Shown here: positions 1 to 8,480 of the stretch, one piece after another
Layout: the number at the start of each line of letters is the position of its first letter
Numbering within the stretch: the stretch's first letter is position 1
DNA from: Mycolicibacter nonchromogenicus
GTDB taxonomy: Bacteria; Actinomycetota; Actinomycetes; Mycobacteriales; Mycobacteriaceae
Assembly: GCF_002101775.1 (NCBI RefSeq)
Contig: NZ_LQPI01000046.1
Coordinates: 1-64,000, forward strand
DNA length: 64,000 bases
Reading direction: 5' to 3'
The notes under the pieces: generated by a model
What the model saw: only the letters and a program-made list of their open reading frames with translations
What the model was told of the DNA's origin: nothing
The model's database searches: none
Made by a program: the position numbers and the translations under genes

Positions 1-78
1 CACCACCGCGCACACTCCGCCATCGGAGGCAAACCGCCGATCACCCGGCTGACCAACCTCCCTGGACATCACAGCTAG
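1..78 (+). pseudogene. C-terminal end of an IS481-type transposase (cut by window edge)
   Basis: The first frame of the window is open from base 1 to a TAG at 76-78 and encodes 25 residues containing HHRAHSAIGGKPPITR and ending LPGHHS. This matches the usual end of IS481-family integrase-core transposases (His-Arg-x-His-Ser-x-(I/L)-Gly-Gly-x-Pro-Pro). Only the tail is visible, so whether the full gene is intact cannot be judged. Its stop lies 12 bp from the convergent acs stop, so the element end sits at or very near the 3' end of acs. Confidence 0.7.
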
Positions 79-90
79 GCCCGCGTTGTC

Positions 91-2049
91 CTAGTCGGCC
101 GCCCGAATCGCGTCGAACACGCTGGGGTCCACCAGGGTTGAGGTGTCGCCGAGTTCGCGGCCGTCAGCGATGTCACGCAGCAGCCGCCGCATGATCTTGC
201 CGCTGCGGGTCTTGGGCAGTTCCGGCACGACATGCACGTCGCGGGGCTTGGCGATCGGCGAGATCTCCACGGTGACCCGCTCACGCAGGTCCTCGACGAT
301 CGCGCCGCCCACATCGGTGTGCGAGGCCGCCAGCACCACGAACGCGCAGATCCGTTGGCCGGTCTGCTCATCGACGGCGCCGACGACGGCGGCCTCGGCC
401 ACCGCCTCGTGACCGACCAACGCGGACTCCACCTCAGCGGTGGAGATCCGGTGCCCGGAAACATTCATCACGTCGTCGATCCGGCCCAGCACCCAGATGT
501 CGCCGTCGGCGTCGTAGCGGGCGCCGTCACCGGCGAAGTACCAGCCCTGCTCGGCGAAGCGCGACCAGTAGGTAGCGACGAACCGCTCCGGGTCGCCCCA
601 GATCCCGCGGGTCATCGCCGGCCACGGCGCATCGATGACCAGGTAGCCCGACACCGGTTCCCCGCCGGCATCGTCCGGCGACAACAGATCGCCGTGATCG
701 TCGACGATGCGAGCCGAAATCCCGGGCAGCGGAGTCATCGCAGCGCCCGGCTTGGCCGTGGCGACTCCGGGCAGCGGGGTGATCATCGCCGCGCCGGTCT
801 CGGTCTGCCACCAGGTGTCGATCACCGGAACCGCGTCCGCGCCGATCACCCGCCGGTACCAGCGCCAGGCCTCCGGATTGATCGGTTCGCCGACCGAGCC
901 CAACAGCCGCAGGCTGGACAGGTCGTGGGCGTCGGGCACTTCGCGGCCCCACTTCATGAACGTGCGGATCAAGGTGGGCGCGGTGTAATAGATTGTCACG
1001 CCGTACTTTTCGATGATGTCGAAGTGCCGGTGGTGGTCCGGGAAGTCCGGGGTGCCCTCATAGATCACCTCGGTGGCACCGTTGGCCAACGGCCCGTACA
1101 CCGCGTAGGTGTGGCCGGTGACCCACCCGATGTCGGCCGTGCACCAGAAGACGTCGGAGGCGGCCTTGAGGTCGAACATGTAGTGGTGGGTGTAGGCCGC
1201 CTGCGTCAGATAGCCGCCGCTGGTGTGCACGATGCCCTTCGGCTTGCCCGTGGTCCCCGACGTGTACAGCAGGAAAAGCGGCTGCTCGGCGTCGAACGCT
1301 TCCGGGGTGTGCTGCGGCGCAGCCGGATTCACCACGTCGTGCCACCACAGGTCGCGGTCGGGGTTCCAGGACACCTCGCCGCCGGTGCGCCGAACCACCA
1401 GCACGTGTTCGACGCTGCTCTCTTCGGCCAAGGCCTCGTCGACCGCGGGCTTGAGTGGCGCCGGCTGGCCGCGGCGGAACTGTCCGTCAGAGGTGATGAC
1501 CAGCTTCGCCTCGGCGTCGTCGATCCGGGAGCGCAGCGCGTGCGCGGAGAACCCGGCGAACACCACGGTGTGCAGCACGCCCAGGCGCGCGCACGCCAGC
1601 ATCGCGATGACCGCCTCGGGGATCATCGGCAGGTAGATCGCCACCCGGTCGCCGGCGACCAGACCGAGCGCGGTCAGGGCGTTGGCGGCCCGGGAGACCT
1701 CGACAAGCAGGTCGGCGTAGGTGATGGTGCGGGCCTCGCCGTGCGGCTCTCCCTCCCAGTGGATCGCCACCCGGTCGCCGAGGCCGGCTTCGACGTGGCG
1801 GTCCACGCAGTTGTAGGCGACGTTGAGCTTGCCGTCGCCGAACCAGCGCGCGAACGGAGCGTCTGAGTAGTCGAGCACCTCGGTGAAGGGCGTCGCCCAG
1901 CTCAACCGCTTGGCCTGCTCCGCCCAGAACCCGAGCCGATCGGCTTCGGCGGCGCGATACAACTCAGGACCGGCGTTGGCCTGCGCGGCGAACGCGGCGG
2001 AGGGAGGGTACGTCGACGCTGAGGCGGCAGGGGTTGCGGTCACGGTCAC
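91..2049 (-). CDS. acs: Acetyl-CoA synthetase
   Basis: AMP-forming acetate:CoA ligase of the cytoplasm, making acetyl-CoA from acetate, ATP and CoA through acetyl-AMP. The 652-residue protein is of normal length for the family. The ATP-binding loop [10 protein letters not shown] lies at about residues 263-272, the acetate-site and A5 region DTWWQTETG follows, and the C-terminal [13 protein letters not shown] (Lys at about 618) is the acetylatable catalytic lysine motif known to be controlled by Pat-type acetyltransferases in mycobacteria. Start is a GTG at 2049. It is divergent from the Fic-like gene and convergent with a transposase tail. Orthologous position to Rv3667. Identification is secure. 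Confidence 0.97.
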   Translation of the reverse strand: MTVTATPAASASTYPPSAAFAAQANAGPELYRAAEADRLGFWAEQAKRLSWATPFTEVLDYSDAPFARWFGDGKLNVAYNCVDRHVEAGLGDRVAIHWEGEPHGEARTITYADLLVEVSRAANALTALGLVAGDRVAIYLPMIPEAVIAMLACARLGVLHTVVFAGFSAHALRSRIDDAEAKLVITSDGQFRRGQPAPLKPAVDEALAEESSVEHVLVVRRTGGEVSWNPDRDLWWHDVVNPAAPQHTPEAFDAEQPLFLLYTSGTTGKPKGIVHTSGGYLTQAAYTHHYMFDLKAASDVFWCTADIGWVTGHTYAVYGPLANGATEVIYEGTPDFPDHHRHFDIIEKYGVTIYYTAPTLIRTFMKWGREVPDAHDLSSLRLLGSVGEPINPEAWRWYRRVIGADAVPVIDTWWQTETGAAMITPLPGVATAKPGAAMTPLPGISARIVDDHGDLLSPDDAGGEPVSGYLVIDAPWPAMTRGIWGDPERFVATYWSRFAEQGWYFAGDGARYDADGDIWVLGRIDDVMNVSGHRISTAEVESALVGHEAVAEAAVVGAVDEQTGQRICAFVVLAASHTDVGGAIVEDLRERVTVEISPIAKPRDVHVVPELPKTRSGKIMRRLLRDIADGRELGDTSTLVDPSVFDAIRAAD

Positions 2050-2093
2050 CGAGCCTAATCACCTCGATCTCCTCGCCGGTAGTGTCACAGCCC

Positions 2094-2840
2094 GTGACCA
2101 CCGCGGAGGATCCACTGGCCCCATTAGTTCAGCTGCCCGGTGTGTCCGAGGCCAGTGAACAGGTACGTGACGAGTTGGCTCGGGTGCATCGGCACAAGAC
2201 CAACATGCGGGGCTGGCCGGTCAGTGCTGCGGAGGCTTCGTTGCGGGCGGCGCGGGCATCGTCGGTGCTCGACGGGGGTCCCTCGGCCGTGGACGCCGAG
2301 GCGACCTCTGACCCGGTGTTCGCCGGGGCGCTGCGGGTGGCCCAGGCTCTGGAAGGCGGGGAGACCGGTCTGGTCGAGGTGTGGCGGCGTGCGCCGCTGC
2401 AGGCCTTGGCCCGGCTGCACGTGCTGGCCGCCGCGGACCTCGTCGACGAGGAACGGCTCGGCCGGCCCGAGGGCGGCGCGGCGGTCGGTCGCCGGCTGGA
2501 GATGTTGGCCGACCTGGCCACCGGCGGTACGTCGGTGGCGGCCCCGGTCTTCGCGGCGGTGGTGCACGGCGAACTTCTGACGCTTGCGCCGTTCGGCAGC
2601 GCCGACGGCGTGGTGGCTCGCGGCGCGGCGCGGCTGGTCACCATCGCCAGCGGATTGGACCGCCACGGCCTGGGCGTGCCCGAGGTGACTTGGATGCGCA
2701 ACGCGCGCGATTACCGGCGGGCGGCGGCGGACTTCGCGAGCGGCTCAGCCGAGGGCGTCACCGCCTGGCTGCTGCTGTGCTGCGGCGCGATGCGCACCGG
2801 TGCGCTCGATGCGCTGGGGATTGCTGAGGCGGGTCGCTGA
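2094..2840 (+). CDS. Fic-like protein with degenerate active-site motif (Rv3662c-type)
   Basis: A 248-residue cytoplasmic protein, start chosen at GTG 2094 because it falls right after the acs promoter side and gives the length of the mycobacterial Rv3662c family, usually labelled 'oxidoreductase'. The pattern looks instead like a worn Fic fold: an N-terminal AARASSVLDG resembles the Fic xxASSxIEG helix, a later ARLHVLAA resembles the LHxxL helix, and HGELLTLAPFGSADGVVAR lines up with the Fic core HPFxDGNGR, with the catalytic His replaced by Ala and the DGNGR loop altered. No nucleotide-binding Rossmann motif is seen. If the alignment is right it cannot be a standard AMPylator. Function unknown. 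Confidence 0.7.
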   Translation: MTTAEDPLAPLVQLPGVSEASEQVRDELARVHRHKTNMRGWPVSAAEASLRAARASSVLDGGPSAVDAEATSDPVFAGALRVAQALEGGETGLVEVWRRAPLQALARLHVLAAADLVDEERLGRPEGGAAVGRRLEMLADLATGGTSVAAPVFAAVVHGELLTLAPFGSADGVVARGAARLVTIASGLDRHGLGVPEVTWMRNARDYRRAAADFASGSAEGVTAWLLLCCGAMRTGALDALGIAEAGR

Positions 2841-2877
2841 GCGGTGATTCACCGCTGCTGCGAAACGTCCTGAGACA

Positions 2878-3175
2878 ACGAAGCGGGCGGCGCTCCGAAT
2901 GATTCGGCTCGCCGCCCGCTAGCACGGTACACGGTTACCAAGCGTCCAACGTGGGCTGCGTGGGTGGCCTCGGCGCTCCTGCGGTGTTCTTCGGCTGCTG
3001 CCCCACCCAAAGGGCTGTCGACACCGATCACGTTCCGCAATTACGCAGGCCCGCAACACTTCTGCCATCTTCGCGGCTGTGGCTCCGCGTGGGTACCGCT
3101 CTCCGTACTGGGAAGTGCGGCTCGGGAGATCGATCCTTCTCTTCCGGGTCGACCCTGGCCTTGCCGGCTTCCGTG
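2878..3175 (-). ncRNA. ms1: Ms1 / MTS2823 RNA polymerase-binding RNA
   Basis: The gap between the HAD-phosphatase gene and the Fic-like gene is where mycobacteria encode the abundant stationary-phase RNA called Ms1 in M. smegmatis and MTS2823 in M. tuberculosis, about 300 nt, which binds core RNA polymerase like 6S RNA. On the minus strand I see a promoter-like pair TTGATG (3209-3204) and TACAAA (3186-3181) with a 17 bp spacer, placing the start near 3174. About 290 nt later comes a long hairpin (arms 2882-2892 and 2910-2920, with a second inner stem) followed by a T-rich stretch, an intrinsic terminator. Identity rests on synteny, length and ends, not on sequence alignment. Confidence 0.75.
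2881..2920 (-). terminator. Intrinsic terminator of the Ms1 RNA
   Basis: Perfect 11 bp arms AGCGGGCGGCG / CGCCGCCCGCT surround a second 6 bp stem CCGAAT / ATTCGG. Read on the minus strand the hairpin is followed by TTCGTTGTCTC, so it terminates leftward transcription. Confidence 0.7.
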
Positions 3176-3180
3176 CTTCC

Positions 3181-3209
3181 TTTGTACTACGTGACACACG
3201 ACACATCAA
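3181..3209 (-). promoter_or_regulatory. Putative SigA-type promoter of the Ms1 RNA
   Basis: Minus-strand TTGATG and TACAAA hexamers spaced by 17 bp, with an alternative TTGACC just upstream at 3216-3211. Position agrees with a 300 nt transcript ending at the hairpin near 2881. Confidence 0.5.
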
Positions 3210-3275
3210 GGGTCAATCGCGCCCGAGGCGCGCGGTGTCATCGGATTGTGACCCGTGAAGTTTGCTGGAGGTCGC

Positions 3276-4148
3276 TCAGGGCACCAGTCGGCGCAGCAGG
3301 GAGTAGGTCAGTGCGCCGGCGGCCAGTGCGCTGAAGCCGACCGCAGCCGTGGTGGCCAGTGCAGCCCCCGAGGGCGCCGGGATGCGGTCACGCAGCGACA
3401 CCGGCTGCGAGAAAGTCAGTATCGGCCAGCCGTTGGCGATCGCCTCTTTGCGCAGGGCGCGATCGGGGTTCACCACCGAGGGGTGTCCGACCACCTGCAG
3501 CATGGGCAGGTCGGTGATCGAGTCCGAGTAGGCGTAGCAGTGCTCCAGGGGGTAGCCCTCGCGGGCGGCCAGCTCGCGGATGGCCTGCACCTTGCCTTCG
3601 CCGTAGCAGTAGAACGCGATCTCGCCGGTGTACTTGCCGTCGGCGACCACCATCCGGGTCGCCATGGCGTGGGTGGCGCCCAATGCCCGGGCGATGGGAG
3701 CCACGATCTCCTCCCCGGAGGCCGAGACCACCACGACGTCGCGGCCGCAGAGTTTGTGATCGGCGATCAGCTCGGCCGCCTCCGCGAAGATCAGCGGCGT
3801 GACGATGTCGTGCATCGTCTCGTTGACGATCGACTTGACCTGTTCCACGTCCCAACCGGTGCACATGTTGGTCAGGTGGGCGCGCATCCGCTCCATCTGG
3901 TCATGGTCGGCGCCGGACAACAGCATCAGGAATTGGGCATAACTCGACTTGAGCACCGTACGACGGTTGATCAGTCCTTGGTCCATAAAGGGTTTGCTGA
4001 AGGCCAGCGCGCTGGACTTGGCAATGACCGTTTGGTCGAGGTCCAGGAACGCCGCGGTGCGGGTTCGGGGGGCCCCGGAAGGATCGGTGGCGGCCGCGAG
4101 TGAGGCGGGCGCCGACTGTGGCTGCGGAGTGGATGCGGTCACCGCCAC
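3276..4148 (-). CDS. HAD-IB family hydrolase (Rv3661-type)
   Basis: A 290-residue haloacid dehalogenase superfamily phosphatase of subfamily IB. Visible motifs: motif I FLDLDQT at residues 34-40 (nucleophile Asp36, acid Asp38), motif II VVVVSAS at 138-144, and motif III YSDSITDLP at 207-215 holding the metal-binding aspartates. The helical cap lies between motifs I and II. A hydrophobic segment at about 262-284 suggests a C-terminal membrane anchor. It is the homologue of Rv3661, which is related to SerB-like and 'inhibition of morphological differentiation' proteins; the physiological substrate is unknown. It sits between two conserved small RNAs, Ms1 downstream and 6C upstream. Confidence 0.9.
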   Translation of the reverse strand: MAVTASTPQPQSAPASLAAATDPSGAPRTRTAAFLDLDQTVIAKSSALAFSKPFMDQGLINRRTVLKSSYAQFLMLLSGADHDQMERMRAHLTNMCTGWDVEQVKSIVNETMHDIVTPLIFAEAAELIADHKLCGRDVVVVSASGEEIVAPIARALGATHAMATRMVVADGKYTGEIAFYCYGEGKVQAIRELAAREGYPLEHCYAYSDSITDLPMLQVVGHPSVVNPDRALRKEAIANGWPILTFSQPVSLRDRIPAPSGAALATTAAVGFSALAAGALTYSLLRRLVP

Positions 4149-4252
4149 AGCATAGGTCCGCTAGGCCTGCTAACCCGGCGCTAACGAAGAAAGAGCACTT
4201 CACACGTAGTGCGAGATTTAGGTCGCCGTTTGATAGCAACACTTGCAAATAC

Positions 4253-4283
4253 TTGCGCCGGACCACCTGGTCGTGTGTATAGT
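4253..4283 (+). promoter_or_regulatory. Promoter of the 6C RNA
   Basis: TTGCGC (4253-4258) and an extended -10 TGTGTATAGT ending at 4283, spacer 19 bp. Predicted start near 4290 gives an RNA of about 95 nt, as expected for 6C. Confidence 0.6.
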
Positions 4284-4289
4284 GGCATC

Positions 4290-4385
4290 ACTCGGCTTAT
4301 GCTGAGGGTGTATCGGCCCGACCCCCCGGGGTTGATACGCGACGACCTCCGCCTCCTCCCCCCCTGGCGGGGGTCGTCTTTTTTA
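4290..4385 (+). ncRNA. 6C (B11) small regulatory RNA
   Basis: Two stem-loops with C-rich loops define this actinobacterial RNA. Hairpin 1 (4310-4338) is closed by GTATC/GATAC and carries six C at 4322-4327. Hairpin 2 (4341-4378) is closed by GACGACC/GGTCGTC and carries seven C at 4358-4364, followed directly by six T at 4379-4384, so it is also the terminator. The place, between the Rv3661 and Rv3660c homologues, is exactly where M. tuberculosis encodes B11/6C. The family is known to regulate by C-rich loops pairing with G-rich ribosome binding sites, with DNA replication and secretion genes among proposed targets. Confidence 0.93.
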
Positions 4386-4569
4386 ACCGGTAATTTGTTC
4401 GCCGGAGAGCCCTCGAGTTGACTGGAACGTGTTGCAGATCGGGCTTTTCATCCGATTAGTTTGATTTAGCCGGTAACACATAACTTCGAGTTATCCACAG
4501 TAGGAATTTTCATCCCCAGTTGGTGACGGTCCTACGTCGTGGCGGGGGTCGTCGCGCCACAGTGAACCG
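4386..4569. other. Leader region of the ssd-tad cluster
   Basis: AT-richer stretch between the 6C terminator and ssd. I see no gene in it. It should hold the promoter of the tad cluster but I cannot fix one with confidence. Confidence 0.3.
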
Positions 4570-5652
4570 GTGAGCGCAGCCGCCGGCCTGTTGGCCCTTG
4601 TCACCCAGATGCCGCTGCGCGACGAAGTGGACCGGGTGGCCGCAGCCGCGGGTCTACGGGCCGTCCACCTCGGCGCCGAGGTGCCCCACCGCAGGGCCTG
4701 GTCGGCCGCTGCTGCCGTGGTCCTCGACGAACAGGCGGCCGTCCGCTGCGGCCAGGCCCGGCTGCCGCGCCGTCCCCACGTCATCGTGCTCACCGGTGAG
4801 CCACCCACCACCCTCAGCTGGCAGGCCGCTGTCGCGATCGGCGCGCAACGGGTGATGGTGCTGCCTGCCGACGGCAACGAGCTGGTGGCCGAGCTGGCTG
4901 AGGCCGGCGAGTCGGTGCCCGACGGATCGCGGCGCGGCGACGTCATCGCGGTGATCGGCGCCCGCGGGGGTGCGGGCGCATCGCTGCTGGCCACGGCCAT
5001 GGCCCAGCGTGCAGGTGATGCGCTGCTGGTCGACCTCGATCTCTGGAGCGGGGGTGTCGATCTGCTGGTGGGCACCGAAGGCGCTGCCGGCTTGGGCTGG
5101 CGTGACCTGGCGCAGCACAGTGGGCGGCTGAACTGGGCGGCGCTTCGTGAAGCGCTGCCCCGCCGGCTCGGGGTGAGTGTGCTGTCGGGAGCCCGCCGCG
5201 GCGACGCTTCCCACGAGATCACTGACGTCAACGCCGGCACCGTCGAGGCGGTGGTGGATGCGGCACGTCGTGGCGGGGTCACCGTGATCTGCGATCTGCC
5301 CCGGTCATTGGTCGATCCGGCCGAAGCCGCGATGAGCGTCGCCGATCTCGTGGTGGTGGTCAGCTCCTGCGACGTACGGTCGTGCGCGGCCGGCGCCGCA
5401 ATCGCACCGCGGCTGCGCGCGGTCAATCCCCATGTCGGCCTGGTGGTGCGCGGACCGGCGCCCGGCGGTCTGACCGCCGCGGAGGTGGCAGAGATCGTCG
5501 GGCTGCCGCTGCTGGCCGCGGTGCGGGCCGAGCCCCGACTGGCCGAGCGACTCGAACACGCCGGTCTGCGGTTGCACCGCCGGTCCGCGCTGGCGGCGGC
5601 AGCCGGTCAGGTGCTGGAGCTGTTGCCGCAGCGGAAAGCGCTGGCGTCATGA
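4570..5652 (+). CDS. ssd: Septum site-determining protein Ssd (CpaE-like ATPase)
   Basis: A 360-residue protein of the MinD/CpaE ParA-like family. Residues 1-115 form a receiver-like N-terminal domain without clear phosphorylation aspartates. The deviant Walker A loop GARGGAGASLL lies at 130-140, and LLVDLDL at 152-158 is the A' motif; the loop lacks the signature Lys in the second position of MinD. In M. tuberculosis the orthologue Rv3660c affects cell division and the dormancy response. It begins a tightly packed seven-gene tad cluster, and its stop overlaps the tadA start (ATGA at 5649-5652), so in this context it may also act as the TadZ/CpaE localisation factor. GTG start. Confidence 0.9.
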   Translation: MSAAAGLLALVTQMPLRDEVDRVAAAAGLRAVHLGAEVPHRRAWSAAAAVVLDEQAAVRCGQARLPRRPHVIVLTGEPPTTLSWQAAVAIGAQRVMVLPADGNELVAELAEAGESVPDGSRRGDVIAVIGARGGAGASLLATAMAQRAGDALLVDLDLWSGGVDLLVGTEGAAGLGWRDLAQHSGRLNWAALREALPRRLGVSVLSGARRGDASHEITDVNAGTVEAVVDAARRGGVTVICDLPRSLVDPAEAAMSVADLVVVVSSCDVRSCAAGAAIAPRLRAVNPHVGLVVRGPAPGGLTAAEVAEIVGLPLLAAVRAEPRLAERLEHAGLRLHRRSALAAAAGQVLELLPQRKALAS

Positions 5653-6833
5653 GAGATTCGCTGATCGACCGAGTGCGGGAACGCCTTGCCGCAGAGGCCG
5701 GTCAATCGACGGAACTGCGTCCCCAGGCGGTTGCCGCCGCAATCCGCGCGGAATCCGGTGGAGTGCTCGGCGACACCGAAATGCTGTCCAGTCTGCGGGT
5801 GCTGCAGACCGAACTGAGCGGCGCCGGCGTGCTGGAACCCCTGCTGTGCTCCCCGGGCACCACCGACGTCCTGGTCACCGCCCCCGACGCGGTATGGGTC
5901 GACGACGGGGCAGGGCTGCGGCGCAGCGAGGTTCGGTTCGCCGACGAAGCCGCGGTGCGACGGTTGGCCCAACGGCTGGCGGTGGCCGCGGGGCGCCGGC
6001 TCGACGACGCCCAGCCCTGGGTCGACGGGCAGTTGCACGGCTTCAACGTCGGAGCCACCGGCGAATTCACCGTGCGCCTCCACGCGATCCTGCCACCGGT
6101 GGCAGCCGGCGGAACCTACCTGTCGCTGCGGGTGTTGCGCCCGGCCACGCAAGATCTCGCCGCACTGACCGCCGCCGGTGCCATCGCGCCGCAGGCGGCC
6201 GCGCTGCTGGCCGACATCATCACCGCCCGACTGGCGTTTTTGGTCTCCGGCGGCACCGGCGCCGGGAAGACCACGCTGCTGGCCGCCCTGCTCGGCACCG
6301 TCAGCGAGGCCGAGCGGGTGGTGTGCGTCGAAGACGCACCCGAGCTGCAGCCGCGCCACCCGCACCTGGTCCGGCTGGTGGCCCGCGCGGCGAACGTCGA
6401 AGGCGCCGGCGAGGTGGGCCTGCGCGAACTGGTGCGGCAGGCGCTGCGGATGCGGCCGGATCGGTTGGTGGTCGGCGAGGTGCGGGGCGCCGAAGTGGTC
6501 GACCTGCTCGCCGCACTGAACACCGGCCACGACGGCGGCGCCGGAACCGTGCACGCCAACAATTCGGCCGAAGTCCCGGCCCGCCTGGAAGCGCTTGCCG
6601 CACTGGGGGGTCTGGACCGGGCCGGCCTGCACAGCCAGCTGGCAGCGGCGGTCCAGGTGCTGCTGCACGTCGCCCGGGCCCACGACGGCAAGCGGCGGCT
6701 CACCGACATCTCGATGCTGCGCCGCACCGCCGCCGGGCAGGTTCAGGCCGCACCGGTGTGGCAGATCGGGCGAGGCCTGACCGATCACGCCGTCGAATTC
6801 CGTGCCCTGCTGCGCGAACGGATGCCCGCATGA
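5649..6833 (+). CDS. TadA/CpaF-type secretion ATPase
   Basis: A 394-residue hexameric type II/IV secretion ATPase predicted to power Flp pilus or pseudopilus assembly at the membrane. Walker A GGTGAGKTT lies at 201-209, Walker B RLVVGEVRG at 272-280 and the His box GHDGGAGTVHAN at 293-304. Start is ATG 5649 overlapping ssd by 4 bp; the frame is open further upstream but inside ssd. It overlaps the next gene by 4 bp as well, so the cluster is translationally coupled. Homologue of Rv3659c. Confidence 0.93.
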   Translation: MRDSLIDRVRERLAAEAGQSTELRPQAVAAAIRAESGGVLGDTEMLSSLRVLQTELSGAGVLEPLLCSPGTTDVLVTAPDAVWVDDGAGLRRSEVRFADEAAVRRLAQRLAVAAGRRLDDAQPWVDGQLHGFNVGATGEFTVRLHAILPPVAAGGTYLSLRVLRPATQDLAALTAAGAIAPQAAALLADIITARLAFLVSGGTGAGKTTLLAALLGTVSEAERVVCVEDAPELQPRHPHLVRLVARAANVEGAGEVGLRELVRQALRMRPDRLVVGEVRGAEVVDLLAALNTGHDGGAGTVHANNSAEVPARLEALAALGGLDRAGLHSQLAAAVQVLLHVARAHDGKRRLTDISMLRRTAAGQVQAAPVWQIGRGLTDHAVEFRALLRERMPA

Positions 6834-7642
6834 GCGGCCCAACCACCGCCGCACTGGCGTTGGCCGCGGCGACACTGCTCGTTGTTTCGCCGCGCCGCCG
6901 GATCGCGCCGGCCGGTCCGCTGCTGCGCGGTCGGGTCGCCGGACGGACCGGCCGCTGGGCCCTCTTCGCCGCCGCGGCTGCGGCGGTTGGGCTGGCTGCG
7001 CTGTTTCTGCCGCAAAGCATCTGGTTGGCCGGCGCCGTGCTGGGCACCACCGCCGTCGCGCGCCGCCGCCGTGGTCTGCGTCGCCGCCGGGCGGTCGCCG
7101 AATCGGGTGCCCTGGAGACCGCGCTGGACGCCCTGGCCGGTGAGCTGCGTGTCGGAGCGCATCCGGTGCGGGCGTTTGCGCTCGCGGCCGCCGAGTCCAC
7201 CCATCCCGCGGTGGCGGCCGGTCTGGGCGGTGTCGCCGCCCGGGCCCAACTCGGAGCCGACGTCGCGACCGGCCTGCGTGACGCCGCCGCCTGTTCGGCG
7301 TTGCCCTCGCTGTGGGAGCGGCTCGCCGCCTACTGGGAGCTCGGCGGCCAACACGGCCTGGCGATCGCCACGCTGATGCAGGCGGCGCAACGCGATGTCT
7401 CGGCGCGGCAGAGATTCTCGGCACGAGTCGACGCCGGAATGGCCGGCGCCCGCGCCTCGGCGACGCTGTTGGCCTGCCTCCCGGTCCTGGGTGTGCTGCT
7501 GGGGCAATTGATCGGAGCTCGGCCGGTGGTCTTTCTGCTCGGCGGAACCGGTGGGGTGCTGTCGCTGATCGGGATATGCCTGGTCTGCGCCGGGCTGCTG
7601 TGGTCAGACCGGATCACCAGCCATGCGGGCGGGGCCGTATGA
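6830..7642 (+). CDS. TadB-like inner-membrane platform protein
   Basis: A 270-residue membrane protein matching Rv3658c. It has hydrophobic stretches at the N-terminus (residues about 3-20 and 40-75), a cytoplasmic T2SSF-like helical domain with LDALAGELRVGAHPVRAF and later WELGGQHGLAIATLMQ, and C-terminal membrane helices. TadB with TadC forms the platform on which the TadA ATPase works. ATG at 6830 overlaps the tadA stop, and its own stop overlaps the following start. Confidence 0.88.
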   Translation: MSGPTTAALALAAATLLVVSPRRRIAPAGPLLRGRVAGRTGRWALFAAAAAAVGLAALFLPQSIWLAGAVLGTTAVARRRRGLRRRRAVAESGALETALDALAGELRVGAHPVRAFALAAAESTHPAVAAGLGGVAARAQLGADVATGLRDAAACSALPSLWERLAAYWELGGQHGLAIATLMQAAQRDVSARQRFSARVDAGMAGARASATLLACLPVLGVLLGQLIGARPVVFLLGGTGGVLSLIGICLVCAGLLWSDRITSHAGGAV

Positions 7643-8229
7643 CCGCCGCCGCGATCCTTCTGGCGGTGGCGGTGGTCGCTGCCGCCGGACCGGCGACGGT
7701 GCGATCGCGGGCTGGGCAGCCTCGCCTGCAGCGGCCGGCGCCGCGGCGGGCCGCTCCGGGCGGCGACGCGCTGGCGCTGGCGGCCGACCTCGAGGTGTTC
7801 GCGCTCTGCCTGACCGCCGGAATGTCGGTGTCGGCAGCGGCCGCGGCCACCGCCCGGCACGCTCCGCCGGAGCTGGCGGCGGCGTTGCATCGCGGGGCGG
7901 AGCTGCTGGCGCTGGGTGCCGAACCGGGCATTGCCTGGTCGGCGCCGAACGATCCGGCTGTCGGGGAGCTCGCCCCGACGACCGTCGCGGTCCTGCGTCT
8001 GGCCCGGCGGTCGGGGTCATCGGGCACCGCGTTGGCCACCGGGCTCGGTGAACTCGCCGCACAGTGTCGCGAAGAGGCCGCGCATTCGGCCACGGCCGCC
8101 GCGGAGCGGGCCGGCGTGCTGATCGCCGGGCCGCTCGGACTGTGCTTTCTGCCCGCGTTCGTCTGCCTGGGCATCGTGCCGGTCGTGGCCGGGCTGGCCG
8201 GCGGCGTACTGAGCTCAGGCCTGCTGTGA
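7639..8229 (+). CDS. TadC-like inner-membrane platform protein
   Basis: A 196-residue partner of TadB (Rv3657c type), with an N-terminal hydrophobic helix, a T2SSF-like segment (DLEVFALCLTAGMSVSAAAA, then LRLARRSGSSGTALATGL) and a C-terminal hydrophobic hairpin with LGLCFLPAFVCLGIVPVV. It is shorter than proteobacterial TadC, as is usual in mycobacteria. Start ATG 7639 overlaps tadB by 4 bp. Confidence 0.87.
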   Translation: MTAAAILLAVAVVAAAGPATVRSRAGQPRLQRPAPRRAAPGGDALALAADLEVFALCLTAGMSVSAAAAATARHAPPELAAALHRGAELLALGAEPGIAWSAPNDPAVGELAPTTVAVLRLARRSGSSGTALATGLGELAAQCREEAAHSATAAAERAGVLIAGPLGLCFLPAFVCLGIVPVVAGLAGGVLSSGLL

Positions 8230-8256
8230 AGGAGAGGGATCGATGAAGGAGGCGCT

Positions 8257-8478
8257 GTGAAAACTCAGATAGCATGGGCGCGCAACGTGTTTCGTGTGCT
8301 GTCGCTGAAGATGGTGCTGCTGGCATCCGACGACTCCGGGATGTCCACGGTGGAATACGCCATCGGCACTATCGCTGCCGCGGCCTTCGGCGCCATCCTC
8401 TACACGGTGGTCACCGGCGATTCGATCGTCTCAGCGCTGAACCGCGTGATCGGCCGGGCACTGAACACCAAGGTCTGA
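8257..8478 (+). CDS. Flp/pilin-like small protein (DUF4244, Rv3656c-type)
   Basis: A 73-residue pilin-like subunit. The basic N-terminus and DDSGMSTVEYAIGTIAAAAFG resemble the Flp processing site, where a Gly-x3-x-Glu-Tyr-like motif precedes a long hydrophobic helix (residues about 33-55). GTG 8257 is chosen because AAGGAGG at 8245-8251 sits 5 nt upstream. It is the presumed major substrate of the tad machinery; no prepilin peptidase gene is present in the window. Confidence 0.87.
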   Translation: MKTQIAWARNVFRVLSLKMVLLASDDSGMSTVEYAIGTIAAAAFGAILYTVVTGDSIVSALNRVIGRALNTKV

Positions 8479-8480
8479 GG

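Noticed and set aside
8243..8259. ATG at 8243 as start of the pilin-like gene
   Set aside because: That frame ends after five codons; the ATGAAGGAGG stretch is the ribosome binding site for GTG 8257.
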